NCBI RefSeq assembly: GCF_001598255.1
Contig: NZ_BCYP01000021.1
Span: 62,001-126,000, forward strand
DNA: 64,000 bases
DNA from: Mitsuaria chitosanitabida ATCC BAA-476 = NBRC 102408
GTDB lineage: Bacteria; Pseudomonadota; Gammaproteobacteria; Burkholderiales; Burkholderiaceae_C
Direction: 5' to 3'
The notes under the pieces: model-generated
Told to the model about the DNA's origin: nothing
What the model saw: only the letters and a program-made list of their open reading frames with translations
Databases searched by the model: none
Program-made: the position numbers and the translations under genes
Shown here: positions 7,327-15,657 of the stretch, piece after piece
Layout: each line of letters starts with the position of its first letter
Position numbering within the stretch: the first letter of the stretch is position 1

Positions 7327-10300
7327 TCAGTCCTGCTGCTCGACGCGATTGCGACCGCCATCCTTGGCGCGGTACAGCGCCTGGTCGGCGCGGCCCAGCA
7401 GCTCCTCCACGCGCAGGTCCTCGACCCGCAGCGCGGTGACACCGAAGCTGGCCGTCAGCGCCACCGGCGGCGAGCCCGCCTGCAGCTCCAGCCCGCTCAC
7501 CTCGATGTGCTGGCGCAGCCGCTCGACCAGGTGGGTCGCGTCTTCCAGCGAGGTCTGCGGCAGCAGCAGCGCGAACTCCTCGCCCCCCAGGCGACCGAGC
7601 AGATCCTGCTTGCGCACGATCTGCGCGCACAGCTGCACCAGCCGGCACAGCGCCGCGTCGCCGCGCGCATGGCCCAGCGTGTCGTTGATGCGCTTGAAGT
7701 GGTCGACGTCCATCATCACCAGCGACATCTCGAGCCCGTAGCGCCGGCTGCGCGCCAGCTCCGCCTCGGCATGCTCCAGGAAGCAGCGGCGGTTGGCCGC
7801 GCCGGTCAGCGCATCGGTCGTGGCCAGGCGCTGGAGCTCCAGCTCCAGCCGCTTGCGCTCGGTGAAGTCCACCAGCGTGCTCAGCACCGAGGCCGCGCCG
7901 TCGTAGACCACCGGCACCATGGACAGCAGCATCCACAGCTCCCCGCCATCGGCGGCCAGCAGGCAGACCTCCTCGCCCTGCAGCCGGCCCTCGTCGCGGA
8001 ACTTCAGCTGCATGCGGTCGCGGTCCGCGGGATCCCGGTAGAAGCTGATCGCGGGCTTGCCGACCAGGTCGTCCAGCGGCCGGCCGACGATGTCCGCCGA
8101 GGGGCCGTTGGCGTAGACGATCAGCGCGTCGCGCTCGCGCGTGACCACCATCGGGATGGGCGCGTTGTCCAGCACCGCGCGCAGGCGCTCCTCGCTGTCG
8201 GCGAGCTCGCGGGTGCGCTGCGTCACGCGGCGCTCCAGGCTGGCGTTGAGCTCCTGCAGCTCCGCCACCAGCCGCGCGTTGTCCACCGCGTTGACCACGT
8301 TGGCGCAGAGCAGCTCCAGGAAGCTGACCCGCGCCTCGGTGAACACGCCCGCGGCGGCGGCGTTCTCCAGGTAGAGCGCGCCCACCGTCTGCCCCTGCTT
8401 GAGCAGCGGCAGCGCCAGCACCGAGCGCGGCGGCGCCGCGTGGTGCTGGAAGTAGTCCTCCATCGTCGCCAGGCCGCGCGCGTCCACGATCAACTCACGG
8501 CGGCCGTCGCGCAGCACGCGCGTCATCAGCGCCAAGGGCAGTTGGGCGCCGGCACGCTCCAGCGGCAGCTGTTCCAGCAGGTGCAGCCTGGGCTGATCGC
8601 CCAGCGTCGCCTCCGCCTGCAGCACCCAGCGCGTCGCGCCGGCCGGTCCGCTGGCCAGCACGATGGCCGCGCGCTGCGCGCCGGCGTTCTCGGCCACGAC
8701 CTCCAGCAATCGACGCAGCAGGCGCGGCAGATCCGGCTGGCTGCTGATCGCCTGCACCGCCTTGGTCAGGCTGCTCAGGTCGGCCGCGTCCGGGCGCTCG
8801 CCGTCGAGCTCCACCCCCTCCTGTCCGTCGAAGAGCGAGGCCAGCGCCGAGTCCTCGAAGGCGCCCGACACCGGCGTCAGCGCCGGCACGCCCGCGCCAC
8901 CCAGCGAGACCACGCCCCATCGTTTCCAGGCCTGCTGCGCGTGCAGCCGCGCATGCGCGGCGCGGACCGGCTCGCGGTCCTGCCACCAGGCGGCCTGCGC
9001 CCGCCACACGGCGGCGCTGTCCAGCGCCGTGCCGTGCGGGCCCTCGGCCGCCTCGATCGCGCGCTCCAGCAGCCGCTCGATCTCCTCGTCCGAGGCCTCG
9101 GCCAGCATCGCCTGCTGCGCCCGCAGCAGGGCGACGCGGTCATGCAGATGCCCCGGTCCCGCGTCCTGCCAGCGTTGCAGGCGCTGGAGCGCGTCGTCCT
9201 CCAGCGCCAGGTCGCGCTCGCCACCGGCCAGGGCCAGGCGCTGCGAGGCCCAGGCCGCGATGAACAGGAACAGCGACTGCGCATGCATGCCGCGACCCGC
9301 CGCGAAGAGACCGCGCGCCGCCTGCGCCTCGCGCAAGGCGGGCTCGGGCCGGTCGGCGGCGAAATGCAGCAGCGCCTGCCAGCCGTGCAGGAACATCAGG
9401 CCGGTCTGGTCCTGACGCTCGGCATAGGTGCGCGCGAAGGTCTCGGTGCCCTTGAGGCCCTGCTCCGGCAGCTGCGGCCGTTGCAGCGTCCTGACCAGTG
9501 CCAGCAGCACGTCCTCGTAGTCGGCGGCCACCGGCTGGCGCATCGCGCGCAGGCGCTGCGCATGCGTCTGCAGCTGCTCCTGCAGCACGGCCAGCGGGGC
9601 GCCGGAAAGGAAGGCATGCACGTCGTGGACGTAGAGCCCCAGCCCCGCGTGCCGCAGGTTGCCGAACTCCAGCCCGTTGCGATGCGTCTGCATCAGGCCG
9701 TCCATGCTCACCCGCAGCCCGTCGACCCAGTGGCTCAGGAAGGCGTGATACGAAAAGCCCGCATGCGCGAAGACCTGCATCCAGCCGTGGCGCTTGACCA
9801 GGTCCATGGACATGCGGCCGATGTCATGGGCGAAGCGGTAGTCGCCGAGGAACTCCGCGCACATCAGGCCCAGCACCGAGTACGCCGACAGCGCCTGCGG
9901 CACGTGGCCGTGGTCCACCATCAGCCGGACCTGGAACAGCGTCAGCAAGGGCAGCAGCGCCGGCCGCACGATGTAGGCCGCGGCGGTCATCTTCGCGGCG
10001 ATGGACATCAGCAGCAGCCGCGCCTCGTCGCGCATGGGCTCGCGCGCGGCCAGGGTGTCCAGGCCGATCGCGACGACCTCCTTCTGCAGCTCCCCGAGCA
10101 GTCGCGCCACGTCGGCCATCGCGTCGGGGCCGGAGAGTTGCGGCAGCCGCGCGTTCAGCAGCAGGAAGAGCTCGAGGCCGAGATCCACCGTGTCGGCGAG
10201 CCGGCCCTGGGCATAGAAGGCCTCCATGCGGACCTCGAGCAGGCGGGCCCGCTCGGCGTTGTCCACGGCATCGGCGAGCGCGGACTCGAGCAACGCGTCC

Positions 10301-12777
10301 ATGCGCGCGGGGCGGCCGGCGAGGTAGGCCATGCGCGCCGCGTGATGCAGCCATGCGCCGCGTCGCGGCGAGCGCGGCGCGAGCTCCAGCGCCAGCTCCG
10401 CGTAGTCGGCGGCGGGCTCGAAGGCCGCGGCATCCAGCGCCAGGCGCGAGGCCTCGGCGTTGAAGTCGGCCAGCGCGAGCCGCTCGGCCTCGTCCCTGCC
10501 TTCGCGCAGCAGCATGCGCGCGGCGTTGAGGTGATGCAGCGCGGTGTAGGGCAGCGGCGTGTCCGGATGCGCGGTGCGATGGCCGTCGCGCAACAGGCGG
10601 CCGATGCGCAGCTGCAGCGCGGGCCGCTGATCGGCGGCGATGCGTTGCAAGGCCGCTTCCTGCACGCGATCGTGCGCGAAGGCGTAGCGCACCGATTCGC
10701 TCGCCTGGCCTTGCAGCTGCGGCGCATAGCGGTAGAGGGCGCTGGCGGGCACCAGCAACTGCGCCTGCAGCGCGGGCAGCAGGTCGGTGGCGAGTTGATC
10801 GGCCGGCGCGTCCAGCGCCATCGCCAGGCTGTCCAGGCCGAAACTCGCGCCCAGCAAGGCGGCGACGCTCAGCGCCTGGCGCGTCGCGTCGGGCAGGCGC
10901 TCGAGCTGCTGGAGCATCAGCGCGACGACGTTGTCGGCCGTGCGCGTCGCCGCGATGCGCTCCAGCGCGTGATCCCAGCGCTGAGCGGAGGCGTCGTAGT
11001 GGATCAGCCCGCGGCGGACCAGGTCCTCCAGCAGCCGGCGCAGGAAGAAGGGGTTGCCCGCGGTCCGCGTCTGGCACAGGCGCGCGAGCTCGTCGAGCCC
11101 CGCGTCCTCCGCGTCCGCGTCGCGATGCAGGCTGTCGGCGAGCAACCGGCGCGTGTCGTCCAAGCCCAGCGGCCCGACGCGCAGCGAGCTGAAGCGCTCG
11201 CCGATCTGCTGGCGCAGCTCGGCCAGCTCCTGCGCGATCGGATGACCGGGCGGGATCTCGTTGTCGCGATACGCGATGACGAACAGCGTGTGGCGCAGCG
11301 ACGCGTCGCTCAGGCATTCGCGCAGCAGGCGGCGCGAGGCGCGGTCGGCCCATTGCCAGTCGTCGAGGAACAGCGTCTGCGGCTCGCCCTCGCGCGCGAG
11401 CGCGGCGAAACCCTGGCTGACGCTGCGCAGGAACCGGTTCTCGGCCTCCGCGGGACCGACCGCCACCAGCGGCGCGACGGCGCCCAGCAGCGGTGCCAGC
11501 TCGGGCAGCGCCTGCGTCAGCAGACCGGCGTTGGCGCCGAGGCGATCGCGCAGGCGTTCACGCCACAGGACTTGCTGCTCGTCCGGCAGCGCCAGCACCT
11601 GCGCGGCGCGTTGCGCCAACAGATGGAGCAGCGGTCCGTAGGGGCGGTCCTGGCCGTACTGGTTGAACTTGGCGGCGGCGAAGTGCCCGCGCTGCGCGAG
11701 CAGGCTGCGCTGCGCCGCCAGCACCAGCGCCGTCTTGCCGATGCCGGAGAAGCCCGCGACGGCGACCAGTCCGGCGCCCGTCGGGAAGCCCTGCGCGGCG
11801 TCGTCGAAAGCCTGCGCGATCTGGGCCTGCGCGACCTCGCGGCCATAGAGGCGGCCGCTGGGCTGGAAGCGCACCGCGGCGTCGCCGCGTCCCGGCTCGA
11901 AGCCCGGCAGGCCGCGGCCCTGTTCCAGCGCCGCGAGACAGATCTGCAGGTCCTGGCGCAAGGCCTGGTGGCTCTGGTACCGGCCTTCAGGCTCCTTGTG
12001 CAGACAGTGCGCGACGACCTGCGCCAGCGGCGCGAAGACCTGGTGGTTGCGTGTCGTGGCCATCGGCGCGGCAAGCGCCAGATGCGCGTGCACGGCGCGC
12101 GCCGGATCATCGATGTTGAAGGGCGGCGCGCCCGTCAAGGCTTCGAGCAGCGTGGCGCCCAGGCTGTAGAAGTCGGCGCGGTAGTCGACATCGCGGCTCA
12201 TGCGGCCGGTCAGTTCCGGCGCCAGGGTCGCGAGCGAGGCCTCGATCAGCTCGGCCCGCTGGACCAGCGGGCGCTCGCGCTCGATCTCGGCGGCCAGACC
12301 GAGGTCGGCGATCAGCACCCGCCCCGGTTCGCGGCCCGCGCCCGGCAGCAGCAGGATCTTGCCGGGTCCGAGATTCCTGTGGATCAGTCCATGGCCGTGC
12401 AGGTGCTGCAGGCCGGTGATGAGGTCCAGCGCGATGCGCAGCAGCTCCTCGTTGTCCAGCGTGCCGCGCGCGATGCGGTGGCGCAGCGTCTCGCCGCCGA
12501 AGTCCGGCAGCACCAGCGCGGGCCGGCGTTCATGCTCGATGAGGGCTTGAGGGCAGAGGATCAACGCCGGATCGAGGCGTCGCGCGAGATCGAATTCGCG
12601 GCGCAGTCGCGCCACGGCGGTGGGATCCGCCCGGGCATCGCGCAGGCGCTTGAGCAGCGCGGTGCCGCCCTGGCCGTCGCCGACGCGGACGACCTCGCTC
12701 CGTCGACCCTGGTGGAGCGTGCGCTCCGCCTGCCAGGCACCCGCGGCGGCCGTCTCCCACGCTCGTCTGTCCGTCAT
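7327..12777 (-). CDS. Giant hybrid sensor: pseudokinase - AAA ATPase - TPR-like - GAF - PAS - GGDEF
   Basis: This is a 1816-aa signalling protein. The N-terminal Ser/Thr kinase-like domain (about 20-290) keeps Lys43 but reads HRNLGPGK at 133-140 where active kinases have HRDxKxxN, and DLG at 158-160 for DFG, so it is probably a pseudokinase. A STAND/AAA ATPase follows, with Walker A GFSGIGKT at 342-349 and Walker B LFLDDWQWAD. Next come a long helical TPR-like region, a GAF domain and a PAS domain. The C-terminal GGDEF domain reads GGEEF at about 1731-1735 with an RKQD inhibitory site five residues upstream, so it is predicted to make cyclic-di-GMP. The usual output for this architecture is a histidine kinase. 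The ATG at 12777 is chosen because an upstream ATG hits a stop at once. Confidence 0.9.
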   Translation of the reverse strand: MTDRRAWETAAAGAWQAERTLHQGRRSEVVRVGDGQGGTALLKRLRDARADPTAVARLRREFDLARRLDPALILCPQALIEHERRPALVLPDFGGETLRHRIARGTLDNEELLRIALDLITGLQHLHGHGLIHRNLGPGKILLLPGAGREPGRVLIADLGLAAEIERERPLVQRAELIEASLATLAPELTGRMSRDVDYRADFYSLGATLLEALTGAPPFNIDDPARAVHAHLALAAPMATTRNHQVFAPLAQVVAHCLHKEPEGRYQSHQALRQDLQICLAALEQGRGLPGFEPGRGDAAVRFQPSGRLYGREVAQAQIAQAFDDAAQGFPTGAGLVAVAGFSGIGKTALVLAAQRSLLAQRGHFAAAKFNQYGQDRPYGPLLHLLAQRAAQVLALPDEQQVLWRERLRDRLGANAGLLTQALPELAPLLGAVAPLVAVGPAEAENRFLRSVSQGFAALAREGEPQTLFLDDWQWADRASRRLLRECLSDASLRHTLFVIAYRDNEIPPGHPIAQELAELRQQIGERFSSLRVGPLGLDDTRRLLADSLHRDADAEDAGLDELARLCQTRTAGNPFFLRRLLEDLVRRGLIHYDASAQRWDHALERIAATRTADNVVALMLQQLERLPDATRQALSVAALLGASFGLDSLAMALDAPADQLATDLLPALQAQLLVPASALYRYAPQLQGQASESVRYAFAHDRVQEAALQRIAADQRPALQLRIGRLLRDGHRTAHPDTPLPYTALHHLNAARMLLREGRDEAERLALADFNAEASRLALDAAAFEPAADYAELALELAPRSPRRGAWLHHAARMAYLAGRPARMDALLESALADAVDNAERARLLEVRMEAFYAQGRLADTVDLGLELFLLLNARLPQLSGPDAMADVARLLGELQKEVVAIGLDTLAAREPMRDEARLLLMSIAAKMTAAAYIVRPALLPLLTLFQVRLMVDHGHVPQALSAYSVLGLMCAEFLGDYRFAHDIGRMSMDLVKRHGWMQVFAHAGFSYHAFLSHWVDGLRVSMDGLMQTHRNGLEFGNLRHAGLGLYVHDVHAFLSGAPLAVLQEQLQTHAQRLRAMRQPVAADYEDVLLALVRTLQRPQLPEQGLKGTETFARTYAERQDQTGLMFLHGWQALLHFAADRPEPALREAQAARGLFAAGRGMHAQSLFLFIAAWASQRLALAGGERDLALEDDALQRLQRWQDAGPGHLHDRVALLRAQQAMLAEASDEEIERLLERAIEAAEGPHGTALDSAAVWRAQAAWWQDREPVRAAHARLHAQQAWKRWGVVSLGGAGVPALTPVSGAFEDSALASLFDGQEGVELDGERPDAADLSSLTKAVQAISSQPDLPRLLRRLLEVVAENAGAQRAAIVLASGPAGATRWVLQAEATLGDQPRLHLLEQLPLERAGAQLPLALMTRVLRDGRRELIVDARGLATMEDYFQHHAAPPRSVLALPLLKQGQTVGALYLENAAAAGVFTEARVSFLELLCANVVNAVDNARLVAELQELNASLERRVTQRTRELADSEERLRAVLDNAPIPMVVTRERDALIVYANGPSADIVGRPLDDLVGKPAISFYRDPADRDRMQLKFRDEGRLQGEEVCLLAADGGELWMLLSMVPVVYDGAASVLSTLVDFTERKRLELELQRLATTDALTGAANRRCFLEHAEAELARSRRYGLEMSLVMMDVDHFKRINDTLGHARGDAALCRLVQLCAQIVRKQDLLGRLGGEEFALLLPQTSLEDATHLVERLRQHIEVSGLELQAGSPPVALTASFGVTALRVEDLRVEELLGRADQALYRAKDGGRNRVEQQD

Positions 12778-13045
12778 CCCATCCCGCTCTTTGTTGATCG
12801 GTGAATGTAACGGCTGGCCGTGGCAGGTTCGCGTCAACGCGGCGTCAAACCTGGGCCCAAAGCCCCGGGGAAGCGGGAGAAAGTGACAGTCCGGCGGCCC
12901 GTCGTGGCGCCGGCGGCACAGCAGGTCCGGTCGGCGTGTCACCTTGGCGCCAGCGTTCCCTTGAGCCGCCGCGCGGCGCGGGCGGGACGGGCGGACCGAT
13001 CGGCAGGTCCGAACGACCGACCGACCGGGGCTCGCGCGGGGATGC

Positions 13046-14278
13046 TCAGGCGCTCGCGGTCTTCGCGCGATCCGTCGCGCGGTCGGCGCGGATGCGCAGC
13101 AGCAGCGCCGCGGCCGAGGTCAGGACCGCGAGACCACAGACGCCGCGCCAGCCCAGGGCCTGCAGCGACAGCGAGCCCAGCCAGGCGCCGGTGGCCATGC
13201 CGATGAACATCGCGCCGATCAGCACGGCGTTGAGGCGGCTGCGCGCCGGCGGCTCCAGGCCGTAGACGATGCTCTGGTGAGCGACCAGGCAGGACTGGAC
13301 GCCGAGGTCGAACAGCACGGTACCGGCGACCAGGATCCACAGGTTGCTCGGCAGCAGGCCCATGCCGAGGAAGGAGACCAGCACCAGGGTCGCGCCGAGC
13401 CGGATCACGGAGCGGGCGCCGCGCTTGTCGGCGACGCGTCCGGCCAGCGGCGCGGCGAGCGCGCCGGCAGCCCCGGCCAGGCCGAAGGCACCGGCCGCCG
13501 CGCTGCCCAGGTTCAGCGACTGGTGCAGCATCACGGCCAACGTCGACCAGAAGGCGCTGAAGCCGACCGCCAGCAGCGCCTGTGTCGCGGCCGCGGTGCG
13601 CAAGGCCGGGTAGCGGCGCGTCAGCGTGAGCATGGACCGCAGCAGCTCGCCATAGGGCATCGGGCTGGCGGGTGGCATCCTGGGCAGGCCGCGCTGCAGC
13701 ATCAGGCCGAGTCCGAGGATGCTCAGCGCCGCGATGCCGAACACCCAGCGCCAGCCGAACTGCTGCGCCAGCGTGCCGCTGACGACACGCGACAGCAGGA
13801 TGCCGAGCAGCAGTCCCGTCATCACGGTGCCCACGGTCTGGCCGCGTTGCGCATCGGGCGCGAGCGTCGCGGCCGCGGGCAGCAGGTCCTGCGCGAGTGA
13901 CGCGGTGATGCCGATGAGCACGCTGGCCAGGCACAGCGCGACCAGGTTGGGCGAGAACGCGGCCACGATCAGCGCGAACAACAGGGCAGCGCTCTTGAAC
14001 GCGATGAGACGGCGCCGCTCGATGCGGTCGCCCAGCGGAGCGAGCAGCAGGATCGCCGCGGCGTAGCCGAGCTGGGTGAGCGTCGGGATCAGGCCGATCT
14101 GCGAGGCGCTGGCGCCGAACTCGGTCGACAGCAGACCCAGCATCGGCTGCGCGTAGTACAGCGGCGCGACCGAGAGTCCGGCCCCCACCGCCAGCAGCAG
14201 CACCAGCGCGCGCGACATCGGCGCGGCAGGCGTGGCGGTGGTCGGGGCGGGAGAGGTGGCGGGCGGAGAGGCGCTCAT
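13046..14278 (-). CDS. MFS transporter (multidrug/sugar exporter type)
   Basis: The 410-aa protein has twelve predicted membrane segments. The loop 2-3 motif reads APLGDRIERRRLI, a good match to the MFS signature GxLaDrxGrkxxl, and GRVADKRGARSVI repeats it between helices 8 and 9. Similar proteins are annotated as drug or arabinose exporters of the YnfM type; the substrate is unknown. The N-terminal ~20 residues are a Pro/Thr/Ala-rich tail. The start was placed at the ATG that opens this tail. The gene is alone, between the hybrid sensor and a divergent lipoprotein gene. Confidence 0.88.
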   Translation of the reverse strand: MSASPPATSPAPTTATPAAPMSRALVLLLAVGAGLSVAPLYYAQPMLGLLSTEFGASASQIGLIPTLTQLGYAAAILLLAPLGDRIERRRLIAFKSAALLFALIVAAFSPNLVALCLASVLIGITASLAQDLLPAAATLAPDAQRGQTVGTVMTGLLLGILLSRVVSGTLAQQFGWRWVFGIAALSILGLGLMLQRGLPRMPPASPMPYGELLRSMLTLTRRYPALRTAAATQALLAVGFSAFWSTLAVMLHQSLNLGSAAAGAFGLAGAAGALAAPLAGRVADKRGARSVIRLGATLVLVSFLGMGLLPSNLWILVAGTVLFDLGVQSCLVAHQSIVYGLEPPARSRLNAVLIGAMFIGMATGAWLGSLSLQALGWRGVCGLAVLTSAAALLLRIRADRATDRAKTASA

Positions 14279-14478
14279 GGGGAACCAAGCAAAGGCGCGA
14301 TTGTCCGCGCGCCCATCGCGCTCGTGGGCGAACCGTGGCGATGGGCTTCGATCGGCAAGGGGCTTCGCATCCGGCCTCACGGAATGACCAAGGCGTGCAT
14401 GAATTCGACCCACTTCGGTCATTGATGCCCCCCGCGGACCGTCTCAAAGTGCCCCCTTTTTCCTCTCAGGAGCTCGAG

Positions 14479-14862
14479 ATGACGCGTCCCTCTTCCCCTG
14501 GTTTCCCTCTCGCGCGTCGACGCGGCGCGTGGCTCGCGCTGCTCGGCATCGTGCTGCTGAGCGCGTGCTCGTCGGGTCGATGGCTGCGCGACGGCACCTC
14601 GCCGACCGAGACCGAACGCGACCTGTTCGATTGCGAGCGCGAGGCGGCGCGCATGTATCCACCGGCGGTGGTGACCGAGCAGCGCTATGGGGGACAGTCG
14701 TCCGAGAAGACGAAGTGCACGAAGAAGGGGGAGGTGCTCGACTGCAGCACCACGACCACGCCGGCCTACTCCTCGACCGTGGACGCGAACGAGGATCGGC
14801 GCCTGCGCGCGCAGGGCTCCTGCATGCGCGGCCGCGGCTACTGGTGGCAGGAAGACCGCTGA
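14479..14862 (+). CDS. Small lipoprotein of unknown function
   Basis: The 127-aa protein has a charged N-terminus, a hydrophobic segment and a lipobox LLSAC, so the mature protein should start at the Cys and be anchored by lipid. The mature part has several further Cys residues and a WLRDGTSPTETERDLFDCEREA block of the kind seen in small uncharacterised betaproteobacterial lipoproteins. CAGGAG lies about 7 bases before the ATG. The function is not recognised. Confidence 0.8.
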   Translation: MTRPSSPGFPLARRRGAWLALLGIVLLSACSSGRWLRDGTSPTETERDLFDCEREAARMYPPAVVTEQRYGGQSSEKTKCTKKGEVLDCSTTTTPAYSSTVDANEDRRLRAQGSCMRGRGYWWQEDR

Positions 14863-14933
14863 GGCGGTCACCTCGCTTCGATGAGGAACCCGGCCCGCGG
14901 GAGGCGGCCCCGGTTCATGGCGCTGTGGACAAC

Positions 14934-15599
14934 TCAGCTGCCGTACTTGATCGAACAGCCGTAGGGCCGCGTGCTGGCCTGGCTGATCTTCTTGCCGGCG
15001 GCGAGCTCGCCCAGCGCCGTTTTCACGTAGGGGTCGGCCTTGGCGATGTCGTCGACCTTCGCGGTGGCGATGCTGTCGATGCCGCCCTTGTAGACCAGCA
15101 CGCCCTGTGGATTGACGATGAACAGGTGCGGCGAGGTCTGCGCGCCATAGGCCTTGCCGATCTGGCCGCTCGGGTCGAGCAGGGTGTGGGTCGGGGCGGC
15201 GCCGCGTTCCTGGTTCAGCCTGATCGCGGTCGGTCCGTCGACGAAGCCCTGCTGGCCCGGCGCGGACGAGATCACCTGCAGCCATACGACGCCGTGCGCG
15301 GTCGCGTCCTTCTGCAGCGCCGGGATGTTGCCGCTGCCGTAGTGCTTGCGGACGTACGGGCACTCGTGATTGGTCCACTCGAGCACGACGGTCTTGCCCT
15401 TGAGGCTGTCCAGCGTGAGTGTCTTGCCCTCCGCGGTGGTCGCGCTGAAGGCGGGCGCTGGATGGTCGATCTGCGCCTGGGCATGGGCGATGCCGGCGAT
15501 CGACCACGAGGCGACCAGGGCCGCGGCGGCGATCAGGGACCGGCGCGACAGGGCGCGCGCGGCGCCGGAGAACGAAGCGGGGATCGATGCGGTCTTCAT
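14934..15599 (-). CDS. Secreted redoxin (thioredoxin-fold, AhpC/TSA-like)
   Basis: The 221-aa protein has a signal peptide (to about AHAQA) and a thioredoxin-like domain beginning HPAPAFSATTAEGKTLTLDSL. The active-site region reads WTNHECPYVRKHY, a single Cys where thioredoxins have CxxC, so it is closer to one-Cys peroxiredoxin-like redoxins. A late conserved GCSIKY supplies a possible resolving Cys. It follows the DsbD-type reductase gene by 58 bases on the same strand, so that membrane protein may supply its electrons. This pairing is inference from context. Confidence 0.85.
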   Translation of the reverse strand: MKTASIPASFSGAARALSRRSLIAAAALVASWSIAGIAHAQAQIDHPAPAFSATTAEGKTLTLDSLKGKTVVLEWTNHECPYVRKHYGSGNIPALQKDATAHGVVWLQVISSAPGQQGFVDGPTAIRLNQERGAAPTHTLLDPSGQIGKAYGAQTSPHLFIVNPQGVLVYKGGIDSIATAKVDDIAKADPYVKTALGELAAGKKISQASTRPYGCSIKYGS

Positions 15600-15657
15600 G
15601 TCGAGGAGCTCCTGGAGGTGGTGGGCGGGCTGGCCGGGCTGGCGCGTGATCGCGCGA

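Noticed and set aside
7507-12804. Very long open frame on the + strand antisense to the hybrid sensor
   Set aside because: It mirrors the codon bias of the real gene on the other strand, has a composition of Gln/Arg/Leu runs without domains, and overlaps a gene with clear domains.
12778-13045. Gene or RNA in the gap between the hybrid sensor and the MFS gene
   Set aside because: Only GC-rich sequence with shadow frames; no structure or conserved motif seen.
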